DNA of 64,000 bases from Caballeronia ptereochthonis (GCF_001545075.1 NZ_FCOB02000016.1:112559-176558), one strand, 5' to 3'; positions 17,370-27,124 are shown, counted from the stretch's first letter. Notes: generated by a model not told the origin, from the letters alone. Numbers and translations are program-made.

Positions 17370-19751
17370 ATGAATGCCCCTGAGCAATCAAAATTGATCG
17401 GCGCCGGCGTCAAGCGCAAGGAAGACTATCGCTTCCTGACGGGCGCGGGCCAGTACACGGACGACATCGTCCTGCCGCAGCAAAGCTATGGCGTGTTCGT
17501 GCGCTCGCCGCACGCGCACGCGAAGATCAAGAGCCTCGATATCGAAGCGGCGAAGGCGTCGCCGGGCGTGATCGGCATCTTCACCGGACGCGACATGGCG
17601 GGCGAGAACGTCGGCGGCCTGCCGTGCGGCTGGCTCATCCACAGCATCGACGGCTCGCCGATGCACGAACCGCCGCATCCCGTCATCGCGAATGACAAGG
17701 TGCTGCATGTGGGCGATCAGGTCGCGCTCGTCGTCGCGGAATCGGTGAAGGAGGCGAAGGACGCGGCCGAGCTCATCGAGGTCGATTACGACGTGCTGCC
17801 CGCCGTGGTGGACACGGCGAGCGCGTCGGACGCGGGCCAGCCGCTCGTGCATGACAGCGTGCCGAACAACGTCTGCTACAACTGGGGCCACGGCGACAAG
17901 GCCCGGACCGACGCGGCGTTCGCGCAGGCCGCGCACGTGACGACGCTCGACATCGTGAATCAGCGCCTCGTGCCGAATGCGATCGAGCCGCGCGCCGTGA
18001 ATGCGAGCTATTCGAAGCACGACGAAAGCTATACGGTCTATGTCGCGAATCAGAATCCGCACGTCGAGCGACTGCTGATGGCGGCGTTCGTGCTGCAACT
18101 GCCGGAATCGAAGTTGCGCGTGATCGCGCCGGACGTGGGCGGCGGCTTCGGCTCGAAGATTTTCCTGTATCCGGAAGATGTCGCGCTGACGTGGGCATCG
18201 AAGAAGGTGGGGCGGCCGATCAAATGGACCGCCGAGCGCTCCGAAGCGTTTCTCTCCGACGCGCAGGGTCGGGACCACGTGACGAAAGCCGAACTCGCGC
18301 TCGACAAGGACGGCAAGTTCATCGGCATGCGCGTGCACACGACGGCGAACATGGGCGCGTATCTGTCGACGTTCGCCTCGTCGATTCCGACCGTGCTCTA
18401 CGCGACGCTCCTCGCCGGCCAATACACGACGCCTGCGATCTACGCCGAAGTGAAAGCGGTGTTCACGAACACGGTGCCCGTCGATGCCTATCGCGGCGCG
18501 GGCCGCCCCGAAGCGACGTACGTCGTCGAGCGGCTGGTGGAAACCGCGGCGCGCGAGCTGAACATCGATCCGGTCGACTTGCGCCGTCGCAATTTCATCC
18601 GCGAATTTCCGTATGCGACGCCGGTCGGCCTCACCTACGACACCGGCGATTACGACGCCTGCCTCGATCGCGCGCTGGAACTCGCCGACGTGAAGGGCTT
18701 CGCCGCGCGCAGGGAAGAATCGAAGCAGAACGGCAAGCTGCGCGGGCTCGGCTATTCGTGCTACATCGAGGCGTGCGGGCTCGCACCGTCGAACGTCGCG
18801 GGCGCGCTGGGCGCGCGTGCGGGCTTGTTCGAAGCGGGCGAAGTGCGCGTGCATCCGACCGGCTCCGTCACCGTGTTTACCGGCTCGCACAGCCACGGCC
18901 AGGGACACGAAACGACCTTCGCGCAAGTCGTCGCGGACCGGCTCGGCGTCGCGATCGAGAACGTCGAGATCATTCACGGCGATACCGGACGCATTCCGTT
19001 CGGCATGGGCACGTACGGCTCGCGTTCGATCTCGGTCGGCGGCTCCGCGATCATGAAGGCGCTCGACAAGGTGGAAGCGAAGGCGAAGAAGATCGCCGCG
19101 CACCTGCTCGAAGCGGCGGCGGAGGACATCGAGTTCAAGAACGGCGTGTTCCGCGTCGCGGGCACGGATCGCACCAAGACCTTCGTCGACGTATCGCTCG
19201 CTGCCTACGTGCCGCACAACTTCCCGCTCGATCAGATGGAGCCGGGCCTCAACGAAAACGCGTTCTACGATCCGACCAACTTCACGTACCCGTCGGGCGC
19301 GTACGTGTGCGAGGTCGAGGTCGATCCGGACACGGGCGAGACGCGCATTCTGAAATTCACGGCGGTCGACGACTTCGGCAACGTGATCAATCCGATGATC
19401 GTCGAAGGGCAAGTGCATGGCGGGCTGGGGCAGGGCATCGGCCAGGCGATGCTGGAGCGCTGCGTCTACGACGACAGCACCGGCCAGCTGCTTTCCGGCT
19501 CGTTCATGGATTACGCGATGCCGCACGCCATCGATCTGCCCAGCTTCACCGTGGAAACGGCGAAGGGCACGCCGTGCACGCACAATCCGCTCGGCGTGAA
19601 GGGCTGCGGCGAGGCGGGCGCGATCGGCTCGCCGCCTGCCGTCATCAACGCGATTCTCGATGCGCTCGCGCCGCTCGGCGTGAAGGACTTGCAGATGCCC
19701 GCGACGCCGCATCGCGTATGGACCGCCATGCATAACGCCCAACACGCATAA
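17370..19751 (+). CDS. Molybdenum hydroxylase large subunit, form II (CoxL-like)
   Basis: Molybdopterin-cytosine-dinucleotide-binding catalytic subunit of the CO dehydrogenase/aldehyde oxidase family. The 793-residue protein has GGGFGSK (257-263), the active-site loop AYRGAGR (373-379) and the base-catalyst Glu748 in GCGEAG. True CO dehydrogenases (form I) have AYRCSFR with the Cys that binds copper; here that Cys is absent, so this is form II, whose substrates are mostly unknown (aldehydes, N-heterocycles). Start ATG 17370 with AGGAGA upstream. Cytoplasmic; acts as (LMS)2 with the two flanking genes' products. The opposite strand has an almost equally long open frame, which is a shadow of GC-rich codons. 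Confidence 0.95.
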   Translation: MNAPEQSKLIGAGVKRKEDYRFLTGAGQYTDDIVLPQQSYGVFVRSPHAHAKIKSLDIEAAKASPGVIGIFTGRDMAGENVGGLPCGWLIHSIDGSPMHEPPHPVIANDKVLHVGDQVALVVAESVKEAKDAAELIEVDYDVLPAVVDTASASDAGQPLVHDSVPNNVCYNWGHGDKARTDAAFAQAAHVTTLDIVNQRLVPNAIEPRAVNASYSKHDESYTVYVANQNPHVERLLMAAFVLQLPESKLRVIAPDVGGGFGSKIFLYPEDVALTWASKKVGRPIKWTAERSEAFLSDAQGRDHVTKAELALDKDGKFIGMRVHTTANMGAYLSTFASSIPTVLYATLLAGQYTTPAIYAEVKAVFTNTVPVDAYRGAGRPEATYVVERLVETAARELNIDPVDLRRRNFIREFPYATPVGLTYDTGDYDACLDRALELADVKGFAARREESKQNGKLRGLGYSCYIEACGLAPSNVAGALGARAGLFEAGEVRVHPTGSVTVFTGSHSHGQGHETTFAQVVADRLGVAIENVEIIHGDTGRIPFGMGTYGSRSISVGGSAIMKALDKVEAKAKKIAAHLLEAAAEDIEFKNGVFRVAGTDRTKTFVDVSLAAYVPHNFPLDQMEPGLNENAFYDPTNFTYPSGAYVCEVEVDPDTGETRILKFTAVDDFGNVINPMIVEGQVHGGLGQGIGQAMLERCVYDDSTGQLLSGSFMDYAMPHAIDLPSFTVETAKGTPCTHNPLGVKGCGEAGAIGSPPAVINAILDALAPLGVKDLQMPATPHRVWTAMHNAQHA

Positions 19752-19762
19752 GGAGACCGGCC

Positions 19763-20569
19763 ATGTACTCATTCGACTATCAACGGCCGGGCGAAGCGAA
19801 GGCGGCGGTCGCGGCGCTTTCCGCCAACGGCGACGCCAAGTATCTCGCGGGTGGCCAGAGCCTCCTGCCGACGATGCGCCTGCGCCTCGCGCAGCCGTCC
19901 GCCCTCGTCGACGTGACGCGCATCGCCGCGATGAAAACCGTCACGCTCGATGGCGACAAGCTGACCATCGGCGGCGCGATGTGCCACGCGGATGTCGCGT
20001 CGAACCCGGACGTGAGGAAGGCGCTGCCGGGTCTCGCGGACCTCGCCGGCCGTATCGGCGACAGGCAGGTGCGCGAGCGCGGGACGATCGGCGGCTCGCT
20101 CGCCAACGACGATCCGGCGGCGTGCTATCCGTCTGCCGTGCTCGCGCTGAACGCGACGGTCGTGACGGACAGAAGGCGCATCGCAGCGGACGATTTCTTC
20201 ATCGACATGTATCAGACCGCGCTCGAACCCGACGAACTGATCACCGCCGTCGAATTTCCGCTGGCCGAGCGTGCGGGCTACGAGAAGTTTCGCAATCCCG
20301 CGTCGCACTTCGCGCTCGTCGGCGTGTTCGTCGCGAAGTTCAAGGATGGCGTGCGCGTCGCCGTGACGGGTGCGGCGTCTTCGGTGTTTCGTCCGGCCGA
20401 GCTGGAAGCGGCGTTGTCGAAGGACTTTTCGGTCGCATCGGCGCGCAGCGTGACGATCCTGCCCGACGAGCTCAACGACGACATGCACGCCAGCGCGGAC
20501 TATCGCGCGCATCTGATTCCGGTGCTCGCGGGCCGCGCGATCGAGCGCGCACTGTCGTTCCAGGCGTGA
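19763..20569 (+). CDS. Molybdenum hydroxylase FAD-binding subunit (CoxM-type)
   Basis: Medium subunit that binds FAD and hands electrons to the acceptor. The 268-residue protein shows the two FAD loops AGGQSLLP (29-36) and TIGGSLANDDPAACYP, usual for CoxM/CutM. Starts 11 bases after the large-subunit stop with AGGAGA as SD. The stop overlaps the start of the next gene (TGATG), so translation of the ATPase gene is coupled to it. Confidence 0.95.
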   Translation: MYSFDYQRPGEAKAAVAALSANGDAKYLAGGQSLLPTMRLRLAQPSALVDVTRIAAMKTVTLDGDKLTIGGAMCHADVASNPDVRKALPGLADLAGRIGDRQVRERGTIGGSLANDDPAACYPSAVLALNATVVTDRRRIAADDFFIDMYQTALEPDELITAVEFPLAERAGYEKFRNPASHFALVGVFVAKFKDGVRVAVTGAASSVFRPAELEAALSKDFSVASARSVTILPDELNDDMHASADYRAHLIPVLAGRAIERALSFQA

Positions 20570-21462
20570 TGCCGGGCGAGCCCGATTCCATCGACGACAC
20601 GCTCGCGCGTCTGCGCGAGCATCGGTACTTTGCGAATCGCGAGCTCGCGACGGCGCTCTTTCTCGCGCTGAAAATGCAGCGGCCGCTGTTTCTCGAAGGC
20701 GAGCCGGGCGTGGGCAAGACCGAGCTCGCGAAGGCGGCGGCGGGCTTGTGCGGCACGACGCTCTTGCGCCTGCAATGCTACGAAGGGCTCGACACCGCGA
20801 GCGCGCTGTACGAGTGGGACTATCCGCGGCAGATCATGGCGCTGCGGCTCGCGGAAGCATCGGGCGAAACGCCGTCGAACGATTCGCTGTATCGCGGCGA
20901 GTTTCTGCTGAAGCGTCCGCTGCTGCAGGCGCTCCTGCCCGATCCGGAGAATCCCGACGCGCGCCGCGTCTTGCTGATCGACGAAATCGATCGCGCGGAC
21001 GAGCCGTTCGAAGCGTTCCTGCTCGAACTGCTGTCGGACTTTCAGGTGTCGATTCCCGAATACGGCACCGTGCGCGCAGCCCAGCCGCCGCTCGTTGTGA
21101 TGACGTCGAACCGCACGCGCGAAGTGCACGATGCGTTGAAGCGCCGCTGTCTCTACCAGTGGATCGGCTATCCGGAGCGCGATGTCGAACTGGCGATCGT
21201 CGCGGCGCGCGCGCCGGAAGCGGGTCAGACGTTGCAGACGCGCGCCGTGGCGTTCGTGCACGAACTGCGCACGATGGATCTGTTCAAGGCGCCGGGCGTC
21301 GCGGAAACGATCGACTGGTGCCGCGCGCTCGCGGCGCTGTCGGTTTCGGAGCTCGATCCGCAATCGGTGCAGGACACGCTCGGCGTGCTCCTCAAGTATC
21401 AGGACGATCTCGCGCGCATGGACGCCGATACGCTCGCGCGCTGTCTCTCCGCATCGGCTTGA
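20569..21462 (+). CDS. MoxR-type AAA+ ATPase (CoxD)
   Basis: ATPase thought to remodel the large subunit while its metal site is completed (CoxD is needed for CO dehydrogenase maturation in Oligotropha). The 297-residue protein has Walker A GEPGVGKT (44-51), Walker B LLIDEID (135-141) and a sensor-1 TSNRTRE. The ATG overlaps the coxM stop as ATGA-type TGATG; a longer open frame continues upstream through coxM but is not conserved. Acts with the VWA protein encoded next, the common MoxR-VWA pair. Confidence 0.92.
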   Translation: MPGEPDSIDDTLARLREHRYFANRELATALFLALKMQRPLFLEGEPGVGKTELAKAAAGLCGTTLLRLQCYEGLDTASALYEWDYPRQIMALRLAEASGETPSNDSLYRGEFLLKRPLLQALLPDPENPDARRVLLIDEIDRADEPFEAFLLELLSDFQVSIPEYGTVRAAQPPLVVMTSNRTREVHDALKRRCLYQWIGYPERDVELAIVAARAPEAGQTLQTRAVAFVHELRTMDLFKAPGVAETIDWCRALAALSVSELDPQSVQDTLGVLLKYQDDLARMDADTLARCLSASA

Positions 21463-21465
21463 GGC

Positions 21466-22680
21466 GTGACGATCATGGAGCCGTTCGCCCGCAACGTCGT
21501 GCATTTCGTGAGGCTTCTTCGAGGCGCGGGCCTCGGCATGTCGCCGGCGCATGCGGTCGATGCGCTCGACGCGCTGCGCTTCGTCGATCTGAACCGCCGC
21601 GATGATGTGCGCGCGACGCTCGCGTGCCTGCTCGTTCACGCGAGCGACGAGCGCGAGATCTTCGACGCGGCGTTCGATCTCTTCTGGCGAGATCCGGACT
21701 GGGAAGGCAAGCTGCGCGCGCTGCTCCTGCCGAAGGTGACGAACGGCATGCCGCCGCCGTTGCGCAACAACCGCCTCGCCGATGCGCTCGCCGCGCGTGC
21801 CGCTTGCGCGCGCGATCGACGCGAGCCGCCGTCCAAATCGAAGCCGGAAGAAGCGCATGCGCGCGTCACGTTCAGCTCGCAGGAACGCCTGAGTCATCGC
21901 GATTTCGATACGCTCAGCGCCGACGAATGGCGCAAGCTGCGGCATCAGATCCGCGCGCATCGGCTGCCGCTCGCGACCGAGCCGACGCGCAGGCTGAAGG
22001 CCGCGTCGCGCGGCACGCACGCGGACCTGAAGGCGAGCGCGCGTCACGCCGTGCGCTCGGGCGGCGACTGGACCGTGTGGAAATATCGCGCGGCGCTCGA
22101 GCGCAGGCCGCCGCTCGTCCTGCTGCTCGACATCTCCGGATCGATGAGCGCGTACTCGCGCGCCGTGCTCTATTTCTGCCACGCGCTCCTGCAATCGCGC
22201 GAGCGCCTGCAGGTATTTCTCTTCGGCACGCGCCTCACCAATGCGACGCGCGCCTTGCGGGAGCGCGATCCCGATGTCGCCATCGCGACGCTCGGGCAAA
22301 ACGTGGCGGACTGGTCGGGCGGCACGCGCATCGGCGCGGCGCTTGCGGAGTTCAATCGACGCTGGGCGCGCCGCGTGCTTGGCGGCAGGGCGACGGTGCT
22401 GCTCGTCACCGATGGCCTCGATCATGAAGCCATCGACGTGCTCGATGCCGAGATGCAAAGGCTCAGGCGCTTCGCGCATCGGCTGGTATGGCTCAATCCG
22501 CTGTTGCGCTTCGCCGATTTCACGCCGCGCGCGCGAGGCGTGCGCGCGATCCTGCCGCATGTCGATGCGATGCTCGCGGCCCATAACCTCGACAGCCTCG
22601 GCGCTGTCGGTCGGGAACTGGCGGCGCTGTCGCGACGCAGCGCACCCCATACGCTCCTTGGAGACACGAGATGGAACTGA
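21466..22680 (+). CDS. VWA-domain protein (CoxE)
   Basis: Partner of the MoxR ATPase in maturation of the molybdenum hydroxylase. The 404-residue protein has a helical N-terminal half and a von Willebrand A domain with a complete MIDAS motif DISGS (222-226), typical of the CoxE/VWA_CoxE family. The given start is a GTG 4 bases after the coxD stop; the ATG three codons later (21475) is equally possible. Overlaps coxG by 10 bases, indicating translational coupling. Confidence 0.9.
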   Translation: MTIMEPFARNVVHFVRLLRGAGLGMSPAHAVDALDALRFVDLNRRDDVRATLACLLVHASDEREIFDAAFDLFWRDPDWEGKLRALLLPKVTNGMPPPLRNNRLADALAARAACARDRREPPSKSKPEEAHARVTFSSQERLSHRDFDTLSADEWRKLRHQIRAHRLPLATEPTRRLKAASRGTHADLKASARHAVRSGGDWTVWKYRAALERRPPLVLLLDISGSMSAYSRAVLYFCHALLQSRERLQVFLFGTRLTNATRALRERDPDVAIATLGQNVADWSGGTRIGAALAEFNRRWARRVLGGRATVLLVTDGLDHEAIDVLDAEMQRLRRFAHRLVWLNPLLRFADFTPRARGVRAILPHVDAMLAAHNLDSLGAVGRELAALSRRSAPHTLLGDTRWN

Positions 22681-23213
22681 CCGAAACACACACCTTGCCG
22701 GTGCCGCAGGCGCGCGCGTGGGAAGCGCTCAACGACACGTCGATCCTGAAGGTCTGCATCCCCGGCTGCGACAGCATCGAGGCGGACGGCGAGAACGCGT
22801 ACAACGTCGGGATGACGGCGGCGGTAGGCCCCGTGAAGGCGCGCTTCAAGGGAAGAATGGAGCTTACGAATATTGACGCCCCGCATACTTACACGATCGT
22901 GTTCGAAGGGCAGGGCGGCGCGGCCGGCTTCAGCAAGGGCAGCGCGACAGTGAACCTCGAGCCTGGAGACGAAGCGGACACGACGAAGCTCATCTACAGC
23001 GCGAACGCGCAGGTCGGCGGCAAGCTGGCGCAAATTGGCTCGCGGCTCATCGACGGCGCGGCGCGTAAGATTGCGGGAGAATTTTTCAAGCGATTCAGCG
23101 CGCAGTTGCAGGGCGGGCAGGAATCGCAGGATGCCGCCGCCGGCGATGAAAGCGGCGACGAAGTGCAGGAAAAGGGAAAGAAATCATGGACAGCGTGGAT
23201 CTCGAAGTCCTGA
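22671..23213 (+). CDS. SRPBCC-domain protein (CoxG)
   Basis: Carbon-monoxide-dehydrogenase subunit G family: a START/SRPBCC beta-barrel of about 150 residues. In Oligotropha CoxG helps membrane association of the enzyme; in form II systems recent work points to substrate capture or quinone delivery, so the role here is open. The 180-residue protein begins MELTETHTLPVPQARAWEALND and has a charged C-terminal tail (about 145-180) ending in KKSWTAWISKS, which could be an amphipathic membrane-docking helix. Overlaps both neighbours (10 bases with coxE, 28 with coxF). Confidence 0.9.
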   Translation: MELTETHTLPVPQARAWEALNDTSILKVCIPGCDSIEADGENAYNVGMTAAVGPVKARFKGRMELTNIDAPHTYTIVFEGQGGAAGFSKGSATVNLEPGDEADTTKLIYSANAQVGGKLAQIGSRLIDGAARKIAGEFFKRFSAQLQGGQESQDAAAGDESGDEVQEKGKKSWTAWISKS

Positions 23214-24205
23214 AGAACAGCGCGCGGTGGCTCGAGGAAGGGCATCGCATTTTGCTCGTCACGGTGGTGAAGACGTGGGGCTCGTCGCCGCGTCCCGAGG
23301 GCGCGATGCTCGCCGTGCGCGGTGACGGACACGTCGTCGGCTCGGTATCGGGCGGATGCATCGAGGACGACCTCATCGACCGCGTGCGGCAGCGGGGCAT
23401 CGAGCAGACGAAGCCCGAAGCGGTGAAATACGGCATCAGCGCGGAAGAGGCGCATCGCTTCGGCTTGCCGTGCGGCGGGACGATCCAGCTCGTGCTGGAG
23501 CCTCTGACGCGCGAGAGCGGCATCGCCGAGCTGTGCGCGGCGGTGGAAAGCGGCAGGCTCGTCGCGCGCACGCTCGACATGGCGACGGGCGAGGCGCGCC
23601 TCGAACCCGCGCGGGCGACCGATGGCGTGCTCTTCGACGAGAAGCAGCTCCTGACGATTCACGGCCCGCGCTATCGCATGCTCGTGATCGGCGCGGGGCA
23701 GCTGTCGCGGTATCTGTGCAGCATCGCGGTCGGGCTCGACTATCAGGTCACCGTCTGCGATCCGCGCGAGGAATACACGGAAGAGTGGGACGTGCCCGGC
23801 ACGACGATCGTGCGCACCATGCCCGACGACACCGTCATGGACATGAAGCTCGACGAGCGTTGCGCGGTGATCGCGCTCACGCACGATCCCAAGCTCGACG
23901 ATCTCGCGCTGATGGAAGCGTTGAAGACGCCGGCGTTTTACGTCGGCGCGCTCGGCTCGCGGCGCAATAACGCGGCGCGGCGCGAGCGTCTGAAGGAGTT
24001 CGATCTGAGCGATGCCGAGCTCGCGCGGCTGCATGGCCCGGTGGGCATCTATATCGGCAGCCGGACGCCGCCCGAGATCGCCGTGTCGATCCTCGCGGAA
24101 GTGACGGCGGCGAAGAACGGCGTGTCGCTGCCCGAATTGCTGCAGGTGGAGGGCGCGAAGGCAGCGCGCGAAATCGCGGGGAAGGGCGAAGTGTGCCGCG
24201 TTTGA
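23186..24205 (+). CDS. XdhC/CoxF-family maturation protein
   Basis: Chaperone family that binds molybdopterin cofactor, sulfurates it and inserts it in xanthine-dehydrogenase-like enzymes. The 339-residue protein has the XdhC N-terminal motif TVVKTWGSSPRPEGAML (26-42) and GSVSGGCIEDDL, then a Rossmann domain (RMLVIGAGQLSRYL onward) with the CDPREEY and GALGSRRNN motifs. It closes the operon; its start lies 28 bases inside coxG. With coxS-L-M-D-E-G this makes the operon self-contained for catalysis and maturation, apart from general MoCo synthesis and an MCD-synthesising MocA. Confidence 0.92.
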   Translation: MDSVDLEVLKNSARWLEEGHRILLVTVVKTWGSSPRPEGAMLAVRGDGHVVGSVSGGCIEDDLIDRVRQRGIEQTKPEAVKYGISAEEAHRFGLPCGGTIQLVLEPLTRESGIAELCAAVESGRLVARTLDMATGEARLEPARATDGVLFDEKQLLTIHGPRYRMLVIGAGQLSRYLCSIAVGLDYQVTVCDPREEYTEEWDVPGTTIVRTMPDDTVMDMKLDERCAVIALTHDPKLDDLALMEALKTPAFYVGALGSRRNNAARRERLKEFDLSDAELARLHGPVGIYIGSRTPPEIAVSILAEVTAAKNGVSLPELLQVEGAKAAREIAGKGEVCRV

Positions 24206-24357
24206 GCGCGCTGACATTATCGCGAAGACCGGCCGCGCCGATGGGATCAGCCAGATGGCTAACGCCCAAAACGTCGGACTGCTGCCAGTTCCGTGAGCGA
24301 GGGAAGCTGTAAATTCGTGAATCCGACGGAAAACTGCGCTGGCGGAACTTTCTCCAG

Positions 24358-25056
24358 GTGATCGACAAGGCAAAGGTGGCGTGCGAGCGGTCCGGCCACC
24401 GCGTTCGGGACCATTTTGTTGAACTCGACAAAATGGTCCCCCTTGGACCCGGCGCGATGCGCTCTGTCGCCGATTACAGACTTTCCCGCTACGCGTGCTA
24501 TCTGATCGTGCAGAACGGCGATCCTTCGAAAACCGTGATCGCCAACGGCCAGACGTACTTCGCCTTGCAGACGCGCCGCCAGGAGCTCGGCGACGAGAAG
24601 GCATTCGCGGGCATGTCGGAAGATCAGCGTCGCCTGATGCTGCGTGGGGAGCTTACGCATCACACCAAGGCGCTCGGTGCCGCCGCGCGCGTCGCAGGCG
24701 TGACGACGGCGATGGATTATGCGGTAGTTCAGGACCACGGCTACAGAGGGCTTTATGGCGGACTGAGCGCGAAGGACATTCATATCCGGAAGCGCCTGAA
24801 GAAGAGCCAGAAGATCCTGGACCATATGGGAAGCACGGAACTCGCGGCCAATCTGTTCCGCGCGACCCAGACGGAAGAAAAGCTGCGACGCGACGGCGTC
24901 GCCGGCAAGCAGCGAGCCAATCAGACTCATCTGGACGTAGGGACCAAGGTCCGCGAAACCATTCAGGAACTCGGCGGCACGATGCCGGAGGCCTTACCTA
25001 CTCCGGAAACAAGCATTCAACAGCTCGAGCGCGCGCAGAGGAAGCTGCCGCAGTGA
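24358..25056 (+). pseudogene. DinD-like DNA-damage-inducible protein, 5' end lost
   Basis: Closely resembles E. coli DinD, an SOS-induced protein that blocks RecA filaments (KAKVACERSG, LSRYACYLIVQNGDP, HGYRGLYGGLSAKDIH, DHMGSTELAANLFRATQTEEKLR). The recognisable part is 232 codons from a GTG at 24358, while DinD is about 270; roughly 40 N-terminal residues are missing. Coding similarity can be followed a few codons upstream (KLRWRNFLQ, the RNF-L region), but then a TAA at 24310-24312 closes the frame and no start codon lies between. No LexA-type CTGT-N8-ACAG was found before it. Either an N-terminally shortened protein is made from the GTG or this is a decaying gene. It sits alone between the cox operon and a PepSY gene. 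Confidence 0.75.
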
Positions 25057-25103
25057 TCTTTCTTCGATGCGTTCGCCCTCGGTTAAGGGGACGGCCTCAT
25101 CGA

Positions 25104-25832
25104 TCAAATCAACCCGCAAACAATCGCCGCGACGAGCGAAACGGCGACGATCACCACGCCCGCCGTCCGGCGCTTGTTGAGCTCGGTCCACAGCAGCACG
25201 CCCGTCAGCGAGAGCAGGATGATGCTGCCCGCGAACGTATCGATGAGCAGCACCCAGCCCACGCTCAGGCCTACGCCTTTGTGCAGGTTGGTCATCATCG
25301 CGAGGAAGGTGTTCTCGGTGCGCTTCACGGAGACGAAGTTGTTGCCCACCCAGTATTCCGCCATCACGCTGCCGCCCGGCGACGCCACCATGACCGACCA
25401 TTGCTCCGGCTGCATCGTGCTTTTGTCGCCCCAGCCGACCGGATGCGCGGGCTCGCGACGCGTGCGGCCCAGATTGCCTTCGATCTTCAATTCCTTCTTG
25501 AGCCACATGCCCATGTCGCGCGGCGTCTTGAAACCTTCGGCCGGCAGCGGCATCTGCACCTGAGAAACCTGGGGTTCGCCGGTGGAAATGCGCAGCGGCG
25601 GCGCGCGGTGATTCAGCAGGAAGCCCGTCACGCCGAACAGCAAGCCGAGCAGCGCGCCCCACAAGCCGATCCAGCCATGCACCTTGCGCAGCCATTTCAG
25701 GAACGTCGAGCGGCGCGAGCGGTTCTTGCGCACGAATTGCTCGGCGTCGTCGATCAGGCGGCCGTGCGGCCGGTAGTGCGTCGAGCCGCTCGTCACGGGC
25801 GGCTGCGGATTGAGGGTGTCAGGCGCGTTCAC
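25104..25832 (-). CDS. PepSY-associated TM protein, probably iron-regulated
   Basis: 242-residue inner-membrane protein of the PepSY_TM type: N-terminal cytoplasmic arm, TM segment at about 54-75 (WIGLWGALLGLLFGVTGFLL), a periplasmic region with DMGMWLKKELKIEG, and two C-terminal TM segments (about 187-208 and 218-240). Such proteins often go with siderophore uptake, some acting as ferric-siderophore reductases (FoxB/PiuB-like). The GTG at 25832 has a GGAG 8 bases upstream; a longer frame would need a TTG. A near-consensus Fur box is centred about 100 bases upstream, which supports iron repression. No TonB receptor is adjacent. Confidence 0.83.
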   Translation of the reverse strand: MNAPDTLNPQPPVTSGSTHYRPHGRLIDDAEQFVRKNRSRRSTFLKWLRKVHGWIGLWGALLGLLFGVTGFLLNHRAPPLRISTGEPQVSQVQMPLPAEGFKTPRDMGMWLKKELKIEGNLGRTRREPAHPVGWGDKSTMQPEQWSVMVASPGGSVMAEYWVGNNFVSVKRTENTFLAMMTNLHKGVGLSVGWVLLIDTFAGSIILLSLTGVLLWTELNKRRTAGVVIVAVSLVAAIVCGLI

Positions 25833-25927
25833 GCGTCGCTCCAGGGATTCGGGATTGGCCAGGCAAAGCCACGACCCGATCGGCAAGACGCGGACTCAGG
25901 CGCGGCGATCGATGAGTGGCGAGCAAA

Positions 25928-25942
25928 TGAGAATTGTTATCA
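25928..25942. promoter_or_regulatory. Fur box
   Basis: TGAGAATTGTTATCA matches the 7-1-7 Fur consensus TGATAATNATTATCA at 12 of 14 defined positions. It lies upstream of the leftward PepSY gene; srkA on the other side ends toward it, so the PepSY gene is the only likely target. Confidence 0.75.
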
Positions 25943-26010
25943 TTACACGCGCGAAATCGCTTTTCAATCTTTTGCGATTGCCTGACAGTGCGCTTTTGTG
26001 ACGAAAAATT

Positions 26011-27054
26011 TCAAACTGGCCACAGCGGGCCTTCCTGCATCGCGCCAACCTGCTCGCGCAATTCGAGGATGCGGTCTTCCCAGTAGCGCTGCGTGTTGAA
26101 CCAGGGAAAGGCGGCGGGAAACGCCGGATCGTTCCAGCGCCGCGCGAGCCAGGCCGAATAGTGAATCAGCCGCAGCGTGCGCAGTGCCTCGATGAGATGC
26201 AGTTCGCGCGGGTCGAACTCGCAGAAGTCTTCATATCCGGCGAGCAGATCGGTGAGCGCGCGCGATGCGTCCGCGCGGCCGGCGGGCAGCAGCAGCCACA
26301 GATCCTGGATCGCCGGACCCATGCGGCTGTCGTCGAAATCGACGAAATGCGGGCCGGCTTCGGTCCAGAGCACGTTGCTCGGATGGCAGTCGCCGTGCAG
26401 GCGCAAATGCCGCACGTCGCCCGCGCGGTCGAAGCATTGCGCGACGCCTTCGAGCGCCATCGACACGACGGTTTCGTAGGCCTCGCGCACATCGGCGGGA
26501 ACGAAGCCGTGCGTCAGCAGATAGTCGCGCGGCTCGTAGCCGAACGTCTCGATATCGAGCGTCGGCCGCTCGCGATATGGCTCGATCGCGCCCACCGCGT
26601 GAATCCGCCCGATGAAACGTCCGAGCCATTCGAGCGTGTCACTGCGGTCGAGATCGGGGGCGCGGCCGCCGCGCCGCTCGAAGACGGAAAAGCGAAAGCC
26701 GTCGAATTCGTGCAGCGTCGTGCCTTCGAGCACGCGCGCCGGAACCGCCGGAATCTCGCGTGCGACGAGACTCGCGACGAATGCATGCTCTTCGAGAATC
26801 GCCGCATTCGACCAGCGTTTCGGCCGATAGAACTTGGCGACGACCGGCGCGCCGTCTTCGACGCCCACCTGATAGACGCGGTTCTCGTAACTGTTGAGCG
26901 GCAGCAGGCGGCCGTCGGTGCGCACGCCCGTGGGCATCAGCACGCGGTCGAGCGCATCGAGCACGCACTCGGGCGTGAGGCCGGCGAAGGGCGGCGCGTC
27001 GTCGCCGTCATGCGGCAAGGGCGCGCCCTGGGAATCGGGATGGTTCGGGTTCAT
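26011..27054 (-). CDS. srkA: Stress response kinase SrkA/YihE family
   Basis: Ser/Thr kinase of the choline-kinase-like fold; in E. coli SrkA (YihE/RdoA) counters MazEF-dependent death and acts in Cpx stress. The 347-residue cytosolic protein has ATP-site K74 (VVAKFYRP), the catalytic loop HGDCHPSN (220-227) and the metal-binding DFDD (239-242). LPLNSYENRVYQVG (52-65) is a family signature. Length is slightly above E. coli's 328 because of a Pro/Asp-rich N-terminal tail. Transcribed alone. Confidence 0.92.
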   Translation of the reverse strand: MNPNHPDSQGAPLPHDGDDAPPFAGLTPECVLDALDRVLMPTGVRTDGRLLPLNSYENRVYQVGVEDGAPVVAKFYRPKRWSNAAILEEHAFVASLVAREIPAVPARVLEGTTLHEFDGFRFSVFERRGGRAPDLDRSDTLEWLGRFIGRIHAVGAIEPYRERPTLDIETFGYEPRDYLLTHGFVPADVREAYETVVSMALEGVAQCFDRAGDVRHLRLHGDCHPSNVLWTEAGPHFVDFDDSRMGPAIQDLWLLLPAGRADASRALTDLLAGYEDFCEFDPRELHLIEALRTLRLIHYSAWLARRWNDPAFPAAFPWFNTQRYWEDRILELREQVGAMQEGPLWPV

Positions 27055-27124
27055 CCCGGCATTGTGCCCCGCCTTGGCGCCGACGACATCAATGCATCAG
27101 CGTATCAACGCGGCACGCCGTCTC

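Noticed and set aside
17388..19772. A nearly 800-codon open frame on the strand opposite the CoxL gene
   Set aside because: It mirrors coxL codon by codon, is extremely Arg/His-rich with no family motif, and long antisense frames are expected in GC-rich genes.
16831..24205. True CO dehydrogenase (form I)
   Set aside because: The large-subunit active-site loop is AYRGAGR without the copper-binding Cys, and the gene order S-L-M is not the form I M-S-L order.
24206..24360. LexA box before dinD
   Set aside because: CTGT occurs once (24307-24310) but no ACAG at the right distance; SOS control cannot be claimed.
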